Assembly (NCBI GenBank): GCA_021801265.1
Contig: JAJYYE010000010.1
Location: forward strand, 186,001 to 250,000
DNA from: Pseudomonadota bacterium
GTDB lineage: Bacteria > Pseudomonadota > Gammaproteobacteria > Halothiobacillales > Halothiobacillaceae
Direction: 5' to 3'
DNA: 64,000 nt
Shown here: one piece after another, positions 29,560 to 39,969 of the stretch
How positions within the stretch are numbered: position 1 is the stretch's first letter
Layout of the letters: the number at the start of each line of letters is the position of its first letter
Position numbers and translations under genes: made by a program
The notes under the pieces: generated by a model
Told to the model about the DNA's origin: nothing
The model's database searches: none
What the model saw: the letters and a program-made list of their open reading frames with translations, nothing else

Positions 29560-30723
29560 TTACAGAACGCGGATGCGCAGAATGCCGTTAATGCCATTCA
29601 AGGCCGCCAACGTATCGGCCGTAATAGAGGATTCCAAATCCATCAGGGTGTACGCCACTTGCTTGCGGGATTCGTTCATTAACCGCACGATATTTACGTT
29701 GGACTGGCCCAAAATATGGGAAATCTGACCGACCATATCGGGCATATTGCGGTTGGCGATGGCCAAACGCTGTTCACCCGAACGCGTCATCCGAACCTCG
29801 GGGAAATTCACTGAATTACGGATATTGCCGTTTTCCAGATAGTCCTTGATTTGATCGGCCACCATGATCGCACAATTGTCTTCTGCCTCACCGGTTGATG
29901 CACCCAAATGCGGGAAGGTCAGGCAGCGCGGGTGGTTTTTAGTCAAATTACCGGGGAAATCTGAAACATAGGCATGCGCCTTACCCGCATCCAGAGCCGC
30001 GACCATCGCCACTTCATCCACAATGCCCTCACGAGCGAAGTTCAGCACGACCACATTTTCTTTCATGAACGCCAGGCGTTCGGCGTTGATGAGGTGACGG
30101 GTAGCCTCCATCAACGGCACATGGAAGCTCACAAAGTCAGCTTTAGCCAAGACTTCATCGACGCTGCTGGCTTGATGAACTTCAGGCGACAACTCCCAGG
30201 CGCGCTCGATGCTGATACCTGGATCAAAACCGATCACGCGCATGCCTAACGCTTTGGCCGCATTCGCAACCCGCACGCCAATCGCGCCCAAACCAATCAC
30301 ACCCAAGGTGCGGCCCGGCAGCTCAAAGCCAACAAAATCTTTTTTGCCGGCTTCAACCGCTTTGTGAATTTCTTCATCCGTGCCGGTTAAGCCACGGGCA
30401 AAATCCCAAGCGGCACCCAGGTTACGAATTGACATTAACATGCCCGCCACCACGAGCTCTTTCACCGCATTGGCATTGGCACCGGGTGCGTTGAACACAA
30501 CCACGCCCTGCTCGCTCATTTTGTCGACGGGGATATTGTTCACACCGGCGCCCGCACGGCCAATCGCCAGCACAGATTCAGGCAGGTTCATGTCGTGCAT
30601 CTTGGCCGAACGCACCAGAATGGCATCAGCCGCATCAATTGGTGCACCCACGATGTATTTATCGCTGGGCAAACGATCGGTGCCTTTGTTAGAAATTGCA
30701 TTCAGGGTATGAATCTTGAACAT
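29560..30723 (-). CDS. serA: D-3-phosphoglycerate dehydrogenase (short, ACT-containing type)
   Basis: A 387-aa first enzyme of serine synthesis. The NAD-binding motif GVIGLGAIGVRVANAAK is at about 143-159. The catalytic residues of the family are visible: Arg in GRAGAGVNN, Glu in REGIVDE and His in FPHLGAST. A C-terminal ACT domain (about 315-387) suggests serine control. Its place between serC and pheA is the notable point: the supraoperon usually has serC directly followed by pheA. Both serine genes are therefore co-expressed with aromatic genes here. Confidence 0.95.
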   Translation of the reverse strand: MFKIHTLNAISNKGTDRLPSDKYIVGAPIDAADAILVRSAKMHDMNLPESVLAIGRAGAGVNNIPVDKMSEQGVVVFNAPGANANAVKELVVAGMLMSIRNLGAAWDFARGLTGTDEEIHKAVEAGKKDFVGFELPGRTLGVIGLGAIGVRVANAAKALGMRVIGFDPGISIERAWELSPEVHQASSVDEVLAKADFVSFHVPLMEATRHLINAERLAFMKENVVVLNFAREGIVDEVAMVAALDAGKAHAYVSDFPGNLTKNHPRCLTFPHLGASTGEAEDNCAIMVADQIKDYLENGNIRNSVNFPEVRMTRSGEQRLAIANRNMPDMVGQISHILGQSNVNIVRLMNESRKQVAYTLMDLESSITADTLAALNGINGILRIRVL

Positions 30724-30746
30724 GGAAAAACCTCTTGGGAAATGGA

Positions 30747-31835
30747 TTAGCCGTGGCGTTGAGCAAAATCGTGCATAAAGGCAATCAAGGCATCAACCCC
30801 AGCCTCAGGCATCGCGTTATAAATACTGGCACGCATGCCGCCGACCGAGCGATGCCCCGCCAATGCGGACAAACCCGCTTTTTCTGATTCAACGAGGAAC
30901 GGTTTATCCAGCGCCTCATCCTGCAAAATAAAGGGAATATTCATCCACGAACGCGCATTCACGGCTACCGGATTACGGTAAAAACCGTTGCTTTGGTCAA
31001 TGGCCGCATACAATTTGCTGGCCTTGCGCGCATTAATTTCGGCCATCTTGGCCAAGCCGCCTTTCGCCAGCAAACGCTCGAATACCAAACCGGCCATATA
31101 CCAACCGTAGGTGGGTGGCGTGTTGTACATCGAGCCGTTGTCGGCATGGATTTTATAATCGAACATTGCAGGTACATCTTTACCGGCATGGCCGATCAAA
31201 TCATCGCGGACGATGGCAATGGTCAAACCGGCAGGGCCGATATTTTTTTGCGCACCGGCGTAAATAATACCAAATTTGGAGACATCCACGGGACGCGACA
31301 AAATCGTTGAAGACATGTCCGCAACCAAGGGCACCTCACCGGTTTCAGGCACATAGCCAAATTCAACACCCGCAATGGTTTCATTCGGGGTGTAATGGAC
31401 AAAAGCCGCATCAGGATTGAACTTCAGCTCGTTCGACGCGGGCAACACAGTGTATTTGCTGGATTTCGTATCCGAAACCACATTCACCGTCATAAACCGT
31501 CTGGCCTCTGACACCGCTTTTTCAGACCAGTGACCGGTATTCAAATAATCGGCAGAACCGTCACCACGCGCTTTCAGATTCATCGGAATCATCGCGAATT
31601 GCGCAGAAGCACCACCTTGCAGAAACAACACCTGATAGTTGTCAGGAATGACCATCAGCGTGCGTAAGTCCGCTTCAGCTTTTTCAGCAATCGCCACAAA
31701 CTTTTTGCCACGATGACTCATCTCCATCACCGACATGCCCGTGCCATCGCAATCGAGCATCTCATCTCGAGCTTGCATCAATACGTCTTCAGGCAACACA
31801 CCAGGCCCTGCGCCAAAATTAAATACTCGCGCCAT
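30747..31835 (-). CDS. serC: Phosphoserine aminotransferase
   Basis: A 362-aa PLP enzyme converting 3-phosphohydroxypyruvate to phosphoserine, and a related step in pyridoxal phosphate synthesis. Family start FNFGAGPGVLPEDVL, the PLP-binding GAQKNIGPAGLT and the C-terminal GHRSVGGMRASIYNAMP are intact. The ATG at 31835 has GGGAG a short distance upstream. It follows gyrA (71-nt gap) and precedes serA (23-nt gap). Confidence 0.97.
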   Translation of the reverse strand: MARVFNFGAGPGVLPEDVLMQARDEMLDCDGTGMSVMEMSHRGKKFVAIAEKAEADLRTLMVIPDNYQVLFLQGGASAQFAMIPMNLKARGDGSADYLNTGHWSEKAVSEARRFMTVNVVSDTKSSKYTVLPASNELKFNPDAAFVHYTPNETIAGVEFGYVPETGEVPLVADMSSTILSRPVDVSKFGIIYAGAQKNIGPAGLTIAIVRDDLIGHAGKDVPAMFDYKIHADNGSMYNTPPTYGWYMAGLVFERLLAKGGLAKMAEINARKASKLYAAIDQSNGFYRNPVAVNARSWMNIPFILQDEALDKPFLVESEKAGLSALAGHRSVGGMRASIYNAMPEAGVDALIAFMHDFAQRHG

Positions 31836-31906
31836 GTTCACTCCCAACCATCTAAATTTAAATTGAATATCAAAAGCCCAATACAAAATTGAATCAGGAC
31901 CAAAAT

Positions 31907-34483
31907 TTACTCAGTATCAGCCAAAGTCCCTTGATCACTTTCAGCATCAATGCCCGCAACTGCGGCAACTGCCGCCAACTGAACGAGTTTCTCTCCCTCA
32001 CTCAAGCGAATCAAAATTACGCCTTGCGTATTGCGGGAAACAGAAGAAATTTGGCTAATTTCGGTACGCACCAAAGTGCCTGCGTCAGAAATCAGAATCA
32101 CTTCATCATCATCTTGCACCAAGGCGGCACCGACCAGATGACCATTACGCTCGCTGGTTTGAATCGCAATAACCCCTTGACCACCGCGCCCTTGCAGTGG
32201 GAAATCATCGATGGGTGTGCGTTTGCCATACCCATGTTCGGTCGCGGTGAGAACCTGACCTTCGCCCACGACAATTAAAGAAACCACGCGGTGCGCATCA
32301 TCCATGCGAATACCCCGTACACCACCCGCAGTCCGCCCCATCGAGCGGACGTCTTCCTCGGCGAACCGAATGGATTTGCCCGTATTACTCAACAACATCA
32401 GTTCACGCGAACCATCGGTGAGCGCCGCACCCACCAAGCGATCATCCTCACGCAGATCAATCGCAATAATGCCCGCCTGGCGAGGCCGTGAGAAATCTGC
32501 CAGCGGCGTTTTCTTAACTTGGCCCGTCGCTGTGGCAAAGAAAATATAGTGATCGTCGACAAACTCGCGTACCGGCAACAGCGCATTCACCCGTTCACCG
32601 GCTTGTAACGGCAGAATATTCACAATGGGGCGACCGCGTGCGCCACGCGCACCTTGGGGCAGCTGATAGACTTTACGCCAATAAACCCGGCCTAAATTCG
32701 TAAACATCAAGGCCCAGGCATGCGTGCTGGCGACCAGCAATTGCTCAATCACATCCTCATCTTTCATCCGCGTAGACGACTTACCGCGGCCGCCACGCCG
32801 CTGACTTTGATACTCAGTGAGTGATTGGGTTTTAATATAGCCTTCGCGCGACAGGGTCACCACGCGGTCTTCTTCGGCAATCAAATCTTCAATCGACAAG
32901 TCTTCGTAATCGAACACGATCTCGGTACGACGGGTATCGCCGTACTCGTCAAGCATCGCAGTCAACTCATCGCGAATCACCTGCATCAAGCGGGTTTCCG
33001 AGCGCAGAATATCGAGTAAATCAATAATTTTCTCAAGCAAACCGCGATACTCGTCAATGATCTTGTCTTGCTCCAGACCCGTCAAACGGTTCAGACGCAT
33101 CTCTAAAATAGCCTGCGCTTGCTCGGTGGAGAGTCGATAGTTTAAATCGGGTTGCATGCCAAATTCAGCGGCCAAGCTTTCTGGCCGAGACGCTTGACTA
33201 TCCGCCCGCTCGAGCATCGTGCGCACCAAGCCAGAATCCCAATCACGCGCCATCAGGGCGTCGCGGGCTTCACTGGAGTTTTGCGCCGCTTTAATCAGTG
33301 CAATCATGGCATCAATATTTGCCAACGCAACGGCCAGGCCTTCCAGTATGTGCGCCCGCTCACGCGCTTTGCGCAAATCAAACAGCGTGCGCCGCGTGAC
33401 CACTTCACGCCGATGCCGTAAAAACACGGTTAAAATTTCTCGCAAGCCCAAGGTGCGTGGCTGTCCATCCACAATCGCAACCATGTTGATGCCAAACACG
33501 CTTTGCATCTGCGTTTGCTGATACAAATTATTGAGCATCACATCCGGCAGTTCGCCCCGACGCAATTCCATGACAATACGCATACCGTCTTTATCGGACT
33601 CGTCCCGCAGCTCGGTGATGCCTTCGATTTTCTTCTCGCGCACCAATTCAGCAATGCGCTCAATCAAACGAGCTTTGTTCACCTGGTACGGCAATTCGGT
33701 CACGATGATAATGGCTTTATTGGCACGATCATCTTCTTCAAAATGCGCTCGCGCCCGCATCACCACGCGGCCACGACCCGTCAAATACGCTTCGCGAATT
33801 CCAGCCGCGCCATTAATAATACCTGCCGTCGGGAAATCCGGCCCCGGCACAAAACTGAGCAGCGTCTCATCATCGATCGCGGCATCATCAATCAAGGCAA
33901 CCGTGGCATTCAGAATTTCATTGATATTGTGCGGCGGAATATTGGTCGCCATACCCACTGCGATCCCCGACGAGCCATTGACCAGCAAGTTGGGGTAGCG
34001 TGCAGGGAAAACAGCCGGTTCGCGCTCTGAACCATCATAATTTTCGTTAAAATCGACCGTTTCCTTTTCGAGATCGGCCTGAAGCTCGTGCGCAATTTTC
34101 GCCATCCGAACTTCGGTGTACCGCATCGCGGCGGGCGCGTCACCATCGACTGAGCCGAAGTTACCTTGACCATCGATCAACATATAGCGCATTGAGAAAT
34201 TCTGCGCCATTCGAACCAAAGCGTCGTACACCGCCGTATCACCATGAGGATGATACTTACCAATCACATCACCGACCACACGGGCAGACTTTTTATAAGG
34301 CTTGTTCCAATCGTTACCCAACTCGCGCATGGCGTACAACACGCGCCGATGCACCGGCTTCAAACCATCACGGGCATCAGGCAGCGCGCGCCCGACAATC
34401 ACACTCATTGCATAGTCAAGATACGATCGGCGCATCTCGTCTTCGAGATTGACCTTAAACACCTCTTGCGCAAATTCAGACAT
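31907..34483 (-). CDS. gyrA: DNA gyrase subunit A
   Basis: An 858-aa subunit that breaks and rejoins DNA to introduce negative supercoils. The catalytic tyrosine is Tyr122 in MRYTEVRM, and the N-terminal breakage-reunion domain is followed by the C-terminal beta-pinwheel with the gyrase box QRRGGRGKS near residue 560. The quinolone-determining region reads [10 protein letters not shown], with Thr83 and Asp87; E. coli has Ser83, while Thr83 is wild type in some pseudomonads. The ATG at 34483 has AAGGA upstream. It is the first gene of the gyrA-serC-serA-pheA run, a common gammaproteobacterial order. Confidence 0.98.
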   Translation of the reverse strand: MSEFAQEVFKVNLEDEMRRSYLDYAMSVIVGRALPDARDGLKPVHRRVLYAMRELGNDWNKPYKKSARVVGDVIGKYHPHGDTAVYDALVRMAQNFSMRYMLIDGQGNFGSVDGDAPAAMRYTEVRMAKIAHELQADLEKETVDFNENYDGSEREPAVFPARYPNLLVNGSSGIAVGMATNIPPHNINEILNATVALIDDAAIDDETLLSFVPGPDFPTAGIINGAAGIREAYLTGRGRVVMRARAHFEEDDRANKAIIIVTELPYQVNKARLIERIAELVREKKIEGITELRDESDKDGMRIVMELRRGELPDVMLNNLYQQTQMQSVFGINMVAIVDGQPRTLGLREILTVFLRHRREVVTRRTLFDLRKARERAHILEGLAVALANIDAMIALIKAAQNSSEARDALMARDWDSGLVRTMLERADSQASRPESLAAEFGMQPDLNYRLSTEQAQAILEMRLNRLTGLEQDKIIDEYRGLLEKIIDLLDILRSETRLMQVIRDELTAMLDEYGDTRRTEIVFDYEDLSIEDLIAEEDRVVTLSREGYIKTQSLTEYQSQRRGGRGKSSTRMKDEDVIEQLLVASTHAWALMFTNLGRVYWRKVYQLPQGARGARGRPIVNILPLQAGERVNALLPVREFVDDHYIFFATATGQVKKTPLADFSRPRQAGIIAIDLREDDRLVGAALTDGSRELMLLSNTGKSIRFAEEDVRSMGRTAGGVRGIRMDDAHRVVSLIVVGEGQVLTATEHGYGKRTPIDDFPLQGRGGQGVIAIQTSERNGHLVGAALVQDDDEVILISDAGTLVRTEISQISSVSRNTQGVILIRLSEGEKLVQLAAVAAVAGIDAESDQGTLADTE

Positions 34484-35077
34484 TATTAATCCTTAAGATT
34501 TCTCACGCCCAATCCGGATTGAGGGCAACGATACAACTTGGCGATACACCAAGAAAAAAGAGCCGAAAGTTTACCACAAGATGACAGGTGCGCACGCTAG
34601 GATTGAGCCCGCACCATGAGACCGCAGAACACATAATTCGGAATACCTCCGGAGACGCACAATACCCAAAGCACGTGAGACTCGAGACATCATAAAGAAG
34701 ACAAACGCGACATTGCACCCACATGAATCATCAAACGTATCGGAATCACCACGCGTGTTGCAACAAGACAACACCATCACCATCACTCAAACCACCAACG
34801 GATTCTGTAAATATAAAAACAATAGTTATATTAAATTCATATGGTTAAAACATAAAATACGCATTGGTCGAGGATATGCACGACTCAGTTTTGGTTTAAT
34901 CGCTCCCCTCAATCGCTCCAAAATCAAGCGACCAAACTACGCTCCGTCCAAATTCAACGTCTTGTTTGCGCTTAATACCCGGCAACAGCTACTATTCATC
35001 CCCGGATCGGGCATAATAGTTTCCGCATCATGCTTAACATTCTCATGAGTCCATTTTAGAGAAAGGAGACCTTACAG
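34484..35077. other. 594-nt divergent gap between gyrA and the OmpA-like gene
   Basis: No coding frame here is convincing. It should contain both promoters. A 12-nt perfect palindrome CAATCCGGATTG (34510-34521) lies in the gyrA leader. The stretch 34800-34860 is strongly A/T rich, and a possible promoter for the OmpA-like gene is TTGCGC with TACTAT 18 nt downstream (about 34976-35005). A strong ribosome binding site AAGGAG precedes 35078. Confidence 0.4.
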
Positions 35078-35716
35078 ATGAAAAAAATTACCGTAATCGC
35101 CGCGAGCGTCATTGCTGCTGTTGCAATGTCCAGTTCAGCGTTCGCTGCTGAAAAGAAATTTGGCGATCTGCCCCTGTCACCTTATGTGTTTAACAGTGCT
35201 GGTGAGCCTGTGATGACCCCTTATGGCAAATGCGTCCATAACGGTGTTGGCAAAGTAACCCCAGAAACCGCCATTATGGCGTGTGATCCGGATATGCTGG
35301 CTAAACCGAAAGAAGCCGCGCCAGCGCCAGCTGTTGTTGAAGCCCCACCAGCCCCGGAAATGAAAACCGTCACCCTCACGGCTGATACTTACTTTGATTT
35401 CGACAAATACAACCTGAAGCCTGCGGGCAAACAGGCTCTGGACAAGTTGATCTCTGAAATGGGCGATATGAACTCAATCGCCAAAATCAAAGTTGTGGGT
35501 TACACCGACAGCATCGGCACCGTGAAATACAACATTGGCTTGTCACAGCGTCGTGCCAATACAGTTGCCAAGTATTTGACTGCACACAACATCCCTGCAA
35601 ATAAAATCGAAACTGTAGGCATGGGTAAAGCTGATCCTGTTGCAACCAACAAAACTGCAGCTGGCCGCGCTCAAAACCGTCGCGTTGTTGTTACAACTGA
35701 AGGCGTAGGCAAGTAA
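35078..35716 (+). CDS. OmpA-family outer-membrane/peptidoglycan-binding protein
   Basis: A 212-aa exported protein. A clear signal peptide (1-23, cut after AFA) is followed by a short N-terminal region with two cysteines (GKCVHNG and MACDPD). A proline/alanine linker (about 88-104) leads to an OmpA C-terminal domain (about 107-208) with the peptidoglycan-binding segment VVGYTDSIGTVKYNIGLSQR and GRAQNRRVVV. No beta-barrel precedes it, so it is probably a periplasmic or surface-attached linker and not a porin. AAGGAG lies 9 nt before the ATG and two terminators follow, the pattern of a highly expressed single gene. Confidence 0.93.
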   Translation: MKKITVIAASVIAAVAMSSSAFAAEKKFGDLPLSPYVFNSAGEPVMTPYGKCVHNGVGKVTPETAIMACDPDMLAKPKEAAPAPAVVEAPPAPEMKTVTLTADTYFDFDKYNLKPAGKQALDKLISEMGDMNSIAKIKVVGYTDSIGTVKYNIGLSQRRANTVAKYLTAHNIPANKIETVGMGKADPVATNKTAAGRAQNRRVVVTTEGVGK

Positions 35717-35729
35717 TCTTGAGGTTACG

Positions 35730-35753
35730 GTAGCGAGTTGCCTCGCTACTTTT
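35730..35753 (+). terminator. Intrinsic terminator of the OmpA-like gene
   Basis: A perfect GTAGCGAG/CTCGCTAC stem with a 4-nt loop, followed by TTTT, starting 13 nt after the stop codon. Confidence 0.9.
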
Positions 35754-35762
35754 GCTGACATT

Positions 35763-35791
35763 AAAAACACTGCGGATGCGGTGTTTTTTTT
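35763..35791. terminator. Second, bidirectional-type terminator
   Basis: A hairpin of about seven pairs (ACACTGC with GCGGTGT, one G-T pair) is flanked by a run of As on the left and nine Ts on the right. Confidence 0.8.
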
Positions 35792-35844
35792 TGTCTTAAA
35801 TAGTTTCAACCCAACTCATCGAAGACGTGCAATAACGATCGACT

Positions 35845-36585
35845 CAACCGTAATAAATATCCTGGTGCTACACCTTGGCTCGCCAAAATCGGCTTCGCTT
35901 TTGCGATTGGCGTCGGGGGTTATTTTATTAGCCGCTGGTGCATTCCCTGGCTGGAATATATTCTGGGTACATCACACATTGATCGCAGATTGATTGGATT
36001 TATTGTTTCAATCGCCCGCACAGTTTTTTTATTATTCATTGCCATCGCCGCGTTATCACAACGGGGACTAAATACCACTTCGCTAGTAGCTTTAGCGGGT
36101 GTGGCAGGCATTGCTGCCGATTTGGCACTCAAAGAATCCTTAAGTAACTTTGCGGCAGGTGTGATGATTCTCATCTTCCGCCCCTTTATAATTGGGCGAT
36201 TTCATCAATACAGCAGGCATGTCGGGCACGATTAGAGAAATCGGCATTTTCCAAACCCGCCTGAGAGATCCGGCCAATGTAGAAATCATTGTGCCTAATG
36301 CAGCGCGCTACAACAGTCCTATTTCGAATGTCAGCACCCACCCGACGCGACGAATTGGGATTCAGATTGGCATTGATTATCGAGACGAGATACAAAACGC
36401 CAAAACACTGATCGAGCAGATCTTCGCCGCCGAGCACCGGGTACTGAAAGTACCCGGTGCCGGTTATTTTATTTCATGCGTTTGGCGCACCCAGATTTGC
36501 GCGAGCAAATCAAATCAAGCTTCGATGCCAACGGGCACCAGTATCCCATGCGCGCACATGGTTGCTGGATCGAGCCGCTAAATAA
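35845..36585 (+). pseudogene. Broken MscS-family mechanosensitive channel gene
   Basis: Three fragments in different frames together resemble MscS. The first (about 35870-36190) encodes a transmembrane region and the pore helix ALAGVAGIAADLALKESLSN, ending in FRPF. One extra G in a GGG run near 36197 then shifts the frame. The second (36200-36480) encodes GDFINTAGMSGTIREIGIF and the following beta domain. A further shift, with loss of about 20 residues, precedes LREQIKSSFDANG at the end. No start codon is found in the first frame, which is closed by a stop 90 nt upstream. The number of lesions makes a sequencing error an unlikely full explanation. It abuts rsmJ tail to tail. Confidence 0.82.
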
Positions 36586-37452
36586 TCACGTTTTGATGGC
36601 TTTTCGGGTAGGCAGATAACAGTCGAATCGCACTCGTCCGCTCGTAATCACCATGGCGGGTTTGTCTGAACTGATGGTAGGCGCTTGTGGTGGACGTTTC
36701 ACAATCCATCGTACACCCGACCGCGTACGTGCCCAGGCAAATAATTCTTCGGCATCATCATCCTGGCCAACGAGGTGATGAAAAATTCGCATGTCTTTTT
36801 TAACTAAAGCCGACTTGCTGCGCTCAGGAAACATGGGATCCATCACCCACACCGGATATTTTTCTGGATCCTCTTGACCAGGGAACAACCCATCATACGC
36901 ACGTGCATCACCCAAGTGTAGTGAGATTTTTTGCGCAATCGCTTCTGTATTGGGATGCGCTTGGGCTCGGCGTAATCCATCAGCCAATAAAAAATGGACG
37001 AGTGGATGACGCTCAAAAGCCATCACCGAACACCCCGTACTGGCCAGGGCCCAGGCATCGCGACCCAACCCCGCCGTCAGGTCAATGATTTGTGGCCGCT
37101 GATTTGCACGTAAACCCGCTGCTTTTGCCAAGGGCTCACGCGTGGTCAGTACCTGACCAAACCGGGGATTTTGTACAAAATCAACCCACAGGGGATGTTT
37201 ACCAAGCCCATCGCTCCGCTCAGGGGGATACAATTGCCAGGCATCGGATGTATAAGTGAGATGGAAGCAGTCGGCGCAAATCGATTGATTCGAAGTGTCG
37301 ACGAATTCAATCGCTAATTGCTGCGCGATGGCAGTGGCTGCCAAAGCCAGCTCATCCGAAGCATCCCCAGGCAAAATCAGCCGAATAAGTGAATGCCAAT
37401 CTGGACCTGACCGAAGGATTTTTGCTTGGCCGGGGTTGGGGCCTAAAGCCAT
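36586..37452 (-). CDS. rsmJ: 16S rRNA m2G1516 methyltransferase RsmJ
   Basis: A 288-aa SAM-dependent RNA methyltransferase of the YhiQ/RsmJ family. The SAM-binding region IIDLTAGLGRDAWALAS is at about 122-138, the acidic loop is at FERHPLVHFLL, and the family signature VMDPMFPERSKSALVKKDMR is at about 202-222. The first 10 nt overlap the end of argA on the same strand, so it is probably translated from the arg transcript. Length is slightly above E. coli (250) because of a longer N-terminus. Confidence 0.93.
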   Translation of the reverse strand: MALGPNPGQAKILRSGPDWHSLIRLILPGDASDELALAATAIAQQLAIEFVDTSNQSICADCFHLTYTSDAWQLYPPERSDGLGKHPLWVDFVQNPRFGQVLTTREPLAKAAGLRANQRPQIIDLTAGLGRDAWALASTGCSVMAFERHPLVHFLLADGLRRAQAHPNTEAIAQKISLHLGDARAYDGLFPGQEDPEKYPVWVMDPMFPERSKSALVKKDMRIFHHLVGQDDDAEELFAWARTRSGVRWIVKRPPQAPTISSDKPAMVITSGRVRFDCYLPTRKAIKT

Positions 37453-38765
37453 TTTCTAAAAATTTTTGAGTTGCGTTTGAAGTTGTATAACGCTTGGCGC
37501 TCTGTCGGCAAGCTCGCCAAACTTTCAGCCACAAATCCTTTTTCCTTAAAAAAAGCCATGGTTTGAGTCGATAACAAAAACACCGATTTCACATGCAATG
37601 CTCGAGCACGCAATTCCAGAAAATTCAGCAATCGCCCGGCACGTCCGCCCCGCTGGTAGGCTGGGTGCACCACGAGTGCTGCCAATTCCGCCGTTGATGC
37701 TTCGGGATAAGGATAAAGCGCGGCGCAACCAATCACATCACCATCCCGCTCAATGACCACAAACCGATCCAGTTCCAGCTCGAGCTGTTCACGCGAACGT
37801 CGTACCAGGACCCCGGTTTGCTCAAGCGGCTCAATCAGCGCGACGATGCCGCCGATGTCATTCAAACTCGCAGCGCGAATACACTCGAAGGGTTCCACCG
37901 AAATGAGCGTACCGCTGCCATCTCGGGTAAACAGTTCAACCAGCAAGGCACCATCATCATCCCGATCCACCAGATGCACCCGATCAACGCCCCGAGAGCA
38001 AGCCCGAATCGCACTTTCCAGATGCAACCGAAATTCATCGGACAGCGCAGCCGAGGGATTGTCAAGCAAGTTTTGTACATCGGCCAAACCCATCACATTG
38101 GGCAAGTCGTCGACCGGATCAGTTAAAAAGATCAATTTATCCGCACCAAGGCTCACGGCCAAAGCTTCGGCAACTTCTTCCGCGCGCAGGTTGAACAGCT
38201 CGCCGGTGGGAGAAAATCCCAGATTACTTTGCACAACAATCGAACCATCACCCAGCGCATCGCGAATACCTGCCACATCGATGCGCCGAACGGAGCCCGT
38301 GAATCCGAGATCCACCCCATCAATCACACCCATGGGTTTCGCTGTCACGAAATTTCCGGTTAAAACCCGCTGCGCCAAGCCCGACCCTGACGACATGCTC
38401 AGACGGGTAGATAACCACGAGAGCAAGTCAAACTGCAAGGCACCAACGGCTTCAGTGACCGGATCGATCATTTCAAAATCGGTAATGCGCAGGCCTTGGT
38501 GGAATTGGGGCGCTAAGCCCGCTTGAATTAAACGACGATTGATTTGCGGCCGTGCGCCCGGCACCAACACCAGCCGAACACCCAAATCTGCCAGTAACAC
38601 CAGATCGCGCACAACTTGCTGGAAGCGATCGGGAGCATCCAAGGCTTCCCCGCCAAATGCCAGCACAAATACCTTGCCGGCATGTTCACGGATATAAGGC
38701 ACTGCATCGCGCAGACCCTGCACCAAAATTTGCTGTGAACTTAGCATCGAGGTTGCCGCATCCAT
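37443..38765 (-). CDS. argA: N-acetylglutamate synthase (AAK-GNAT fusion)
   Basis: A 440-aa first enzyme of arginine synthesis, acetylating glutamate. An amino-acid-kinase-like domain (about 20-290, with FVLAFGGEALD and LVPGARPQINRRL) supports arginine feedback binding, and a GNAT acetyltransferase domain (about 300-435) contains AALVVHPAYQRGGRAGRLL. The start is uncertain: ATG at 38765 gives family length, while ATGs at 38813 and 38747 also fit and none has a strong ribosome binding site. It is part of argD-argF-argA-rsmJ on the minus strand; a dispersed repeat lies between argF and argA. Confidence 0.93.
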   Translation of the reverse strand: MDAATSMLSSQQILVQGLRDAVPYIREHAGKVFVLAFGGEALDAPDRFQQVVRDLVLLADLGVRLVLVPGARPQINRRLIQAGLAPQFHQGLRITDFEMIDPVTEAVGALQFDLLSWLSTRLSMSSGSGLAQRVLTGNFVTAKPMGVIDGVDLGFTGSVRRIDVAGIRDALGDGSIVVQSNLGFSPTGELFNLRAEEVAEALAVSLGADKLIFLTDPVDDLPNVMGLADVQNLLDNPSAALSDEFRLHLESAIRACSRGVDRVHLVDRDDDGALLVELFTRDGSGTLISVEPFECIRAASLNDIGGIVALIEPLEQTGVLVRRSREQLELELDRFVVIERDGDVIGCAALYPYPEASTAELAALVVHPAYQRGGRAGRLLNFLELRARALHVKSVFLLSTQTMAFFKEKGFVAESLASLPTERQALYNFKRNSKIFRKWL

Positions 38766-38817
38766 GAAGCGCCATTCCGAACAGATTGGCGGAGAACCAT
38801 TGCGCTCGACCATACGA

Positions 38818-38925
38818 CGTTAAAAACGTGCTCAAAACCCTCATGGACTCCGTCTACATTCCGGTTTTTCGCACATTTTCGCCTTGTCTTGCCTTTGCTC
38901 ATGACGTTGTTCACCAGCCTGTTAA
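38818..38925 (+). repeat. Dispersed intergenic repeat, copy C
   Basis: This shares with the 51.3-kb copy the blocks GTTAAAAA, GCTCAA, ACTC.G, a TTTTTCGC stretch, CATTTT.GCCTTG and a degenerate tail. It is the most divergent of the three copies. It fills the argF-argA gap and its end touches the argF stop codon. Confidence 0.6.
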
Positions 38926-39857
38926 TTCGGATTGGATAAATCGGCAGAAACATCACCCAAAATCAAAAACTCAAGCAACGCTTTTTGGGTGTGCAAACGC
39001 GCTTCTGCTTCCTCCCAAACCACACTTTGGGGACCATCCATGACCCCTGCCGTCACTTCCTCGCCCCGGTGCGCGGGCAGGCAATGCATAAAAAGGGCAT
39101 CCGCATTGGCCTTATCCATCACCCGGTCATCAATCGTGAAATCACTAAAATCACGCAGGCGTCGCTCCCGCTCTTCCTCTTGCCCCATACTGGCCCACAC
39201 GTCAGTGACGACCAAATCGGCATCTAAAGCGGCTTCCTCGGCGGTATTCACGAGATGAATCCGCCCACCCGCAGCCGCCACAATATCCGCATCGGGCTCA
39301 TAGCCGATAGGGGTTGCAATCATCAGTTCAAAATCAAATACTTGTGCCGCATTAATATAGGAATGACACATATTGAAGCCATCACCAATCCACGCCACGC
39401 GCTTACCCTGAATAGAGCCTCGTTTTTGCTCAAAGGTGAACACATCTGCCAGCAATTGGCAGGGGTGGTTGATGTCGGTGAGTGCATTGATGACCGGCAC
39501 TTTTGAGTACGCGGCAAATTGCTCAATCATCGCGTGATCCTTGGCGCGAATCATCACGGCATCCACCATGCGGGACATGACCCGCGCAGAATCTTCAACC
39601 GGCTCACCACGCCCCAATTGCGTATCGCGCGGGGAGAGGAAAATCGCCGTACCACCCAATTGCGCCATGCCTGCCTCAAACGACAGACGCGTGCGGGTCG
39701 AGGCTTTCTCAAAAATCATACCGAGAACGCGTTGGCGTAATGTCGCAGGACGAATCCCAGCCTCGTAGGCCTGTTTTAAATCTGCCGCACGCGCCAAAAT
39801 ACGGCGGTAATCCGCCAAAGGATAATCCAACAAACTCAGGAAATGACGTACCGTCAT
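38922..39857 (-). CDS. argF: Ornithine carbamoyltransferase
   Basis: A 311-aa enzyme making citrulline from ornithine and carbamoyl phosphate. The carbamoyl-phosphate motif STRTR is in [13 protein letters not shown], the ornithine-binding DGFNMCHS and [12 protein letters not shown] segments are intact, and [11 protein letters not shown] is present. The ATG at 39857 is used because the family begins near [12 protein letters not shown]; a longer frame to 40055 is not conserved. It lies 112 nt after argD. Confidence 0.96.
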   Translation of the reverse strand: MTVRHFLSLLDYPLADYRRILARAADLKQAYEAGIRPATLRQRVLGMIFEKASTRTRLSFEAGMAQLGGTAIFLSPRDTQLGRGEPVEDSARVMSRMVDAVMIRAKDHAMIEQFAAYSKVPVINALTDINHPCQLLADVFTFEQKRGSIQGKRVAWIGDGFNMCHSYINAAQVFDFELMIATPIGYEPDADIVAAAGGRIHLVNTAEEAALDADLVVTDVWASMGQEEERERRLRDFSDFTIDDRVMDKANADALFMHCLPAHRGEEVTAGVMDGPQSVVWEEAEARLHTQKALLEFLILGDVSADLSNPN

Positions 39858-39969
39858 AAAAAAATCTCTAAAAATACAAAACGCAGCAATCATGTGCGTT
39901 CCGTGCAAAAAGTTATGAAAACTGATTTTCAAACGCAAAGCAAGTGCATTTGCTCCGAAAATGAAGGGG

